From: Burkholderiales bacterium
Lineage (GTDB): Bacteria > Pseudomonadota > Gammaproteobacteria > Burkholderiales > SG8-39
Length of the DNA: 64,000 nt
Direction of reading: 5' to 3'
NCBI GenBank assembly: GCA_017880775.1
Contig: JADGRQ010000016.1
Location: 1-64,000 of the forward strand
In this document: positions 63,872-64,000 of the stretch, one piece after another
Numbering within the stretch: position 1 is the stretch's first letter
Layout: each line of letters starts with the position of its first letter
Notes under the pieces: generated by a model
What the model was told of the DNA's origin: nothing
Database searches by the model: none
The model's input: only the letters and a program-made list of their open reading frames with translations
Program-made: the position numbers and the translations under genes

Positions 63872-64000
63872 CTAGGCAGCCCGGATAGATTGCCACAGTT
63901 TTGCCAGTCGCTTGACCGATACCGGCACCGGCGTCTTCAGTTCCTGCCCGAACAGCGCGACACGCAGCTCCTCCAGCAGCCAGCGGAACTGCTCGATCTC
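63872..64000 (-). CDS. hrpA: ATP-dependent RNA helicase HrpA, C-terminal end (partial)
   Basis: Forty-two codons and a TAG stop remain of a gene that enters from the right edge. The translation EIEQFRWLLEELRVALFGQE, then KTPVPVSVKRLAKLW, matches the end of the DUF3418 domain of HrpA-type DEAH helicases. Too short for firm assignment of the whole gene. Confidence 0.72.
   Translation of the reverse strand, partial: EIEQFRWLLEELRVALFGQELKTPVPVSVKRLAKLWQSIRAA

Overview
The window is dense, GC-rich bacterial chromosome with strong betaproteobacterial character. Two gene orders that are standard in Burkholderiales, Rhodocyclales and Nitrosomonadales are present: icd / csp / clpS-clpA, and dut-coaBC / radC / rpmB-rpmG. 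A MXKDX-repeat protein, a phasin, flavocytochrome c sulfide dehydrogenase and glcDEF-hyi fit the same placement. The species cannot be fixed by eye. I see no rRNA, tRNA, CRISPR array, phage or insertion sequence.

Layout. 1-3303: TRAP transporter dctPQM (dctM runs off the left edge). 3460-9003: pntAB-lutC-uspA-nhaD-like operon, with TTGAC-N4-GTCAA palindromes (CRP/FNR-type boxes) upstream of pntA and upstream of dctP. 9132-10454: a type IV pilin-like gene, a DUF4870 protein and a VOC protein. 10453-10806: a decayed piece of a thermonuclease gene. 10868-21695: the most unusual block, a tightly coupled operon of three tandem LivK-type periplasmic binding proteins, a TrpX-type binding protein, a 1439-residue hybrid histidine kinase (dCache-HAMP-GAF-GAF-GAF-HisKA-HATPase-REC-REC), a single-domain response regulator, a REC-class III nucleotide cyclase and a small globin. 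It has no ABC permease or ATPase, so it looks like a ligand-sensing signalling system and not a transporter. 21838-34221: a leftward run of hyi-glcD-glcE-glcF (glycolate/glyoxylate), a molybdopterin oxidoreductase, an ABC exporter, an osmoprotectant binding-protein/permease fusion and a membrane-anchored alpha/beta hydrolase.

34305-38597: SulP transporter, PuuD-like membrane protein, a DMT transporter with a histidine-rich tail, a DUF192 protein and a MXKDX-repeat protein. 39180-43653: icd, cold-shock gene, clpS-clpA. 43840-45421: sulfide dehydrogenase fccAB. 45469-48330: dut, coaBC, radC, rpmB, rpmG. 48369-53062: fatty acid desaturase, MscS channel, OprB-like porin, TerC protein. 53059-58558: leftward operon trxA-glutaredoxin-pirin-methyltransferase-TraB/GumN-purN-DUF3108-rsmB. 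58623-64000: gluQ, two EamA transporters, a phasin under a probable PhaR-type operator, a CinA/MoaB-like gene, an EI24 membrane protein and the 3' end of hrpA.

Physiology inferred: a respiring, PHA-storing betaproteobacterium able to use organic acids and glycolate and probably to oxidise sulfide. Function calls rest on motifs and remembered family resemblance; no database search was run.
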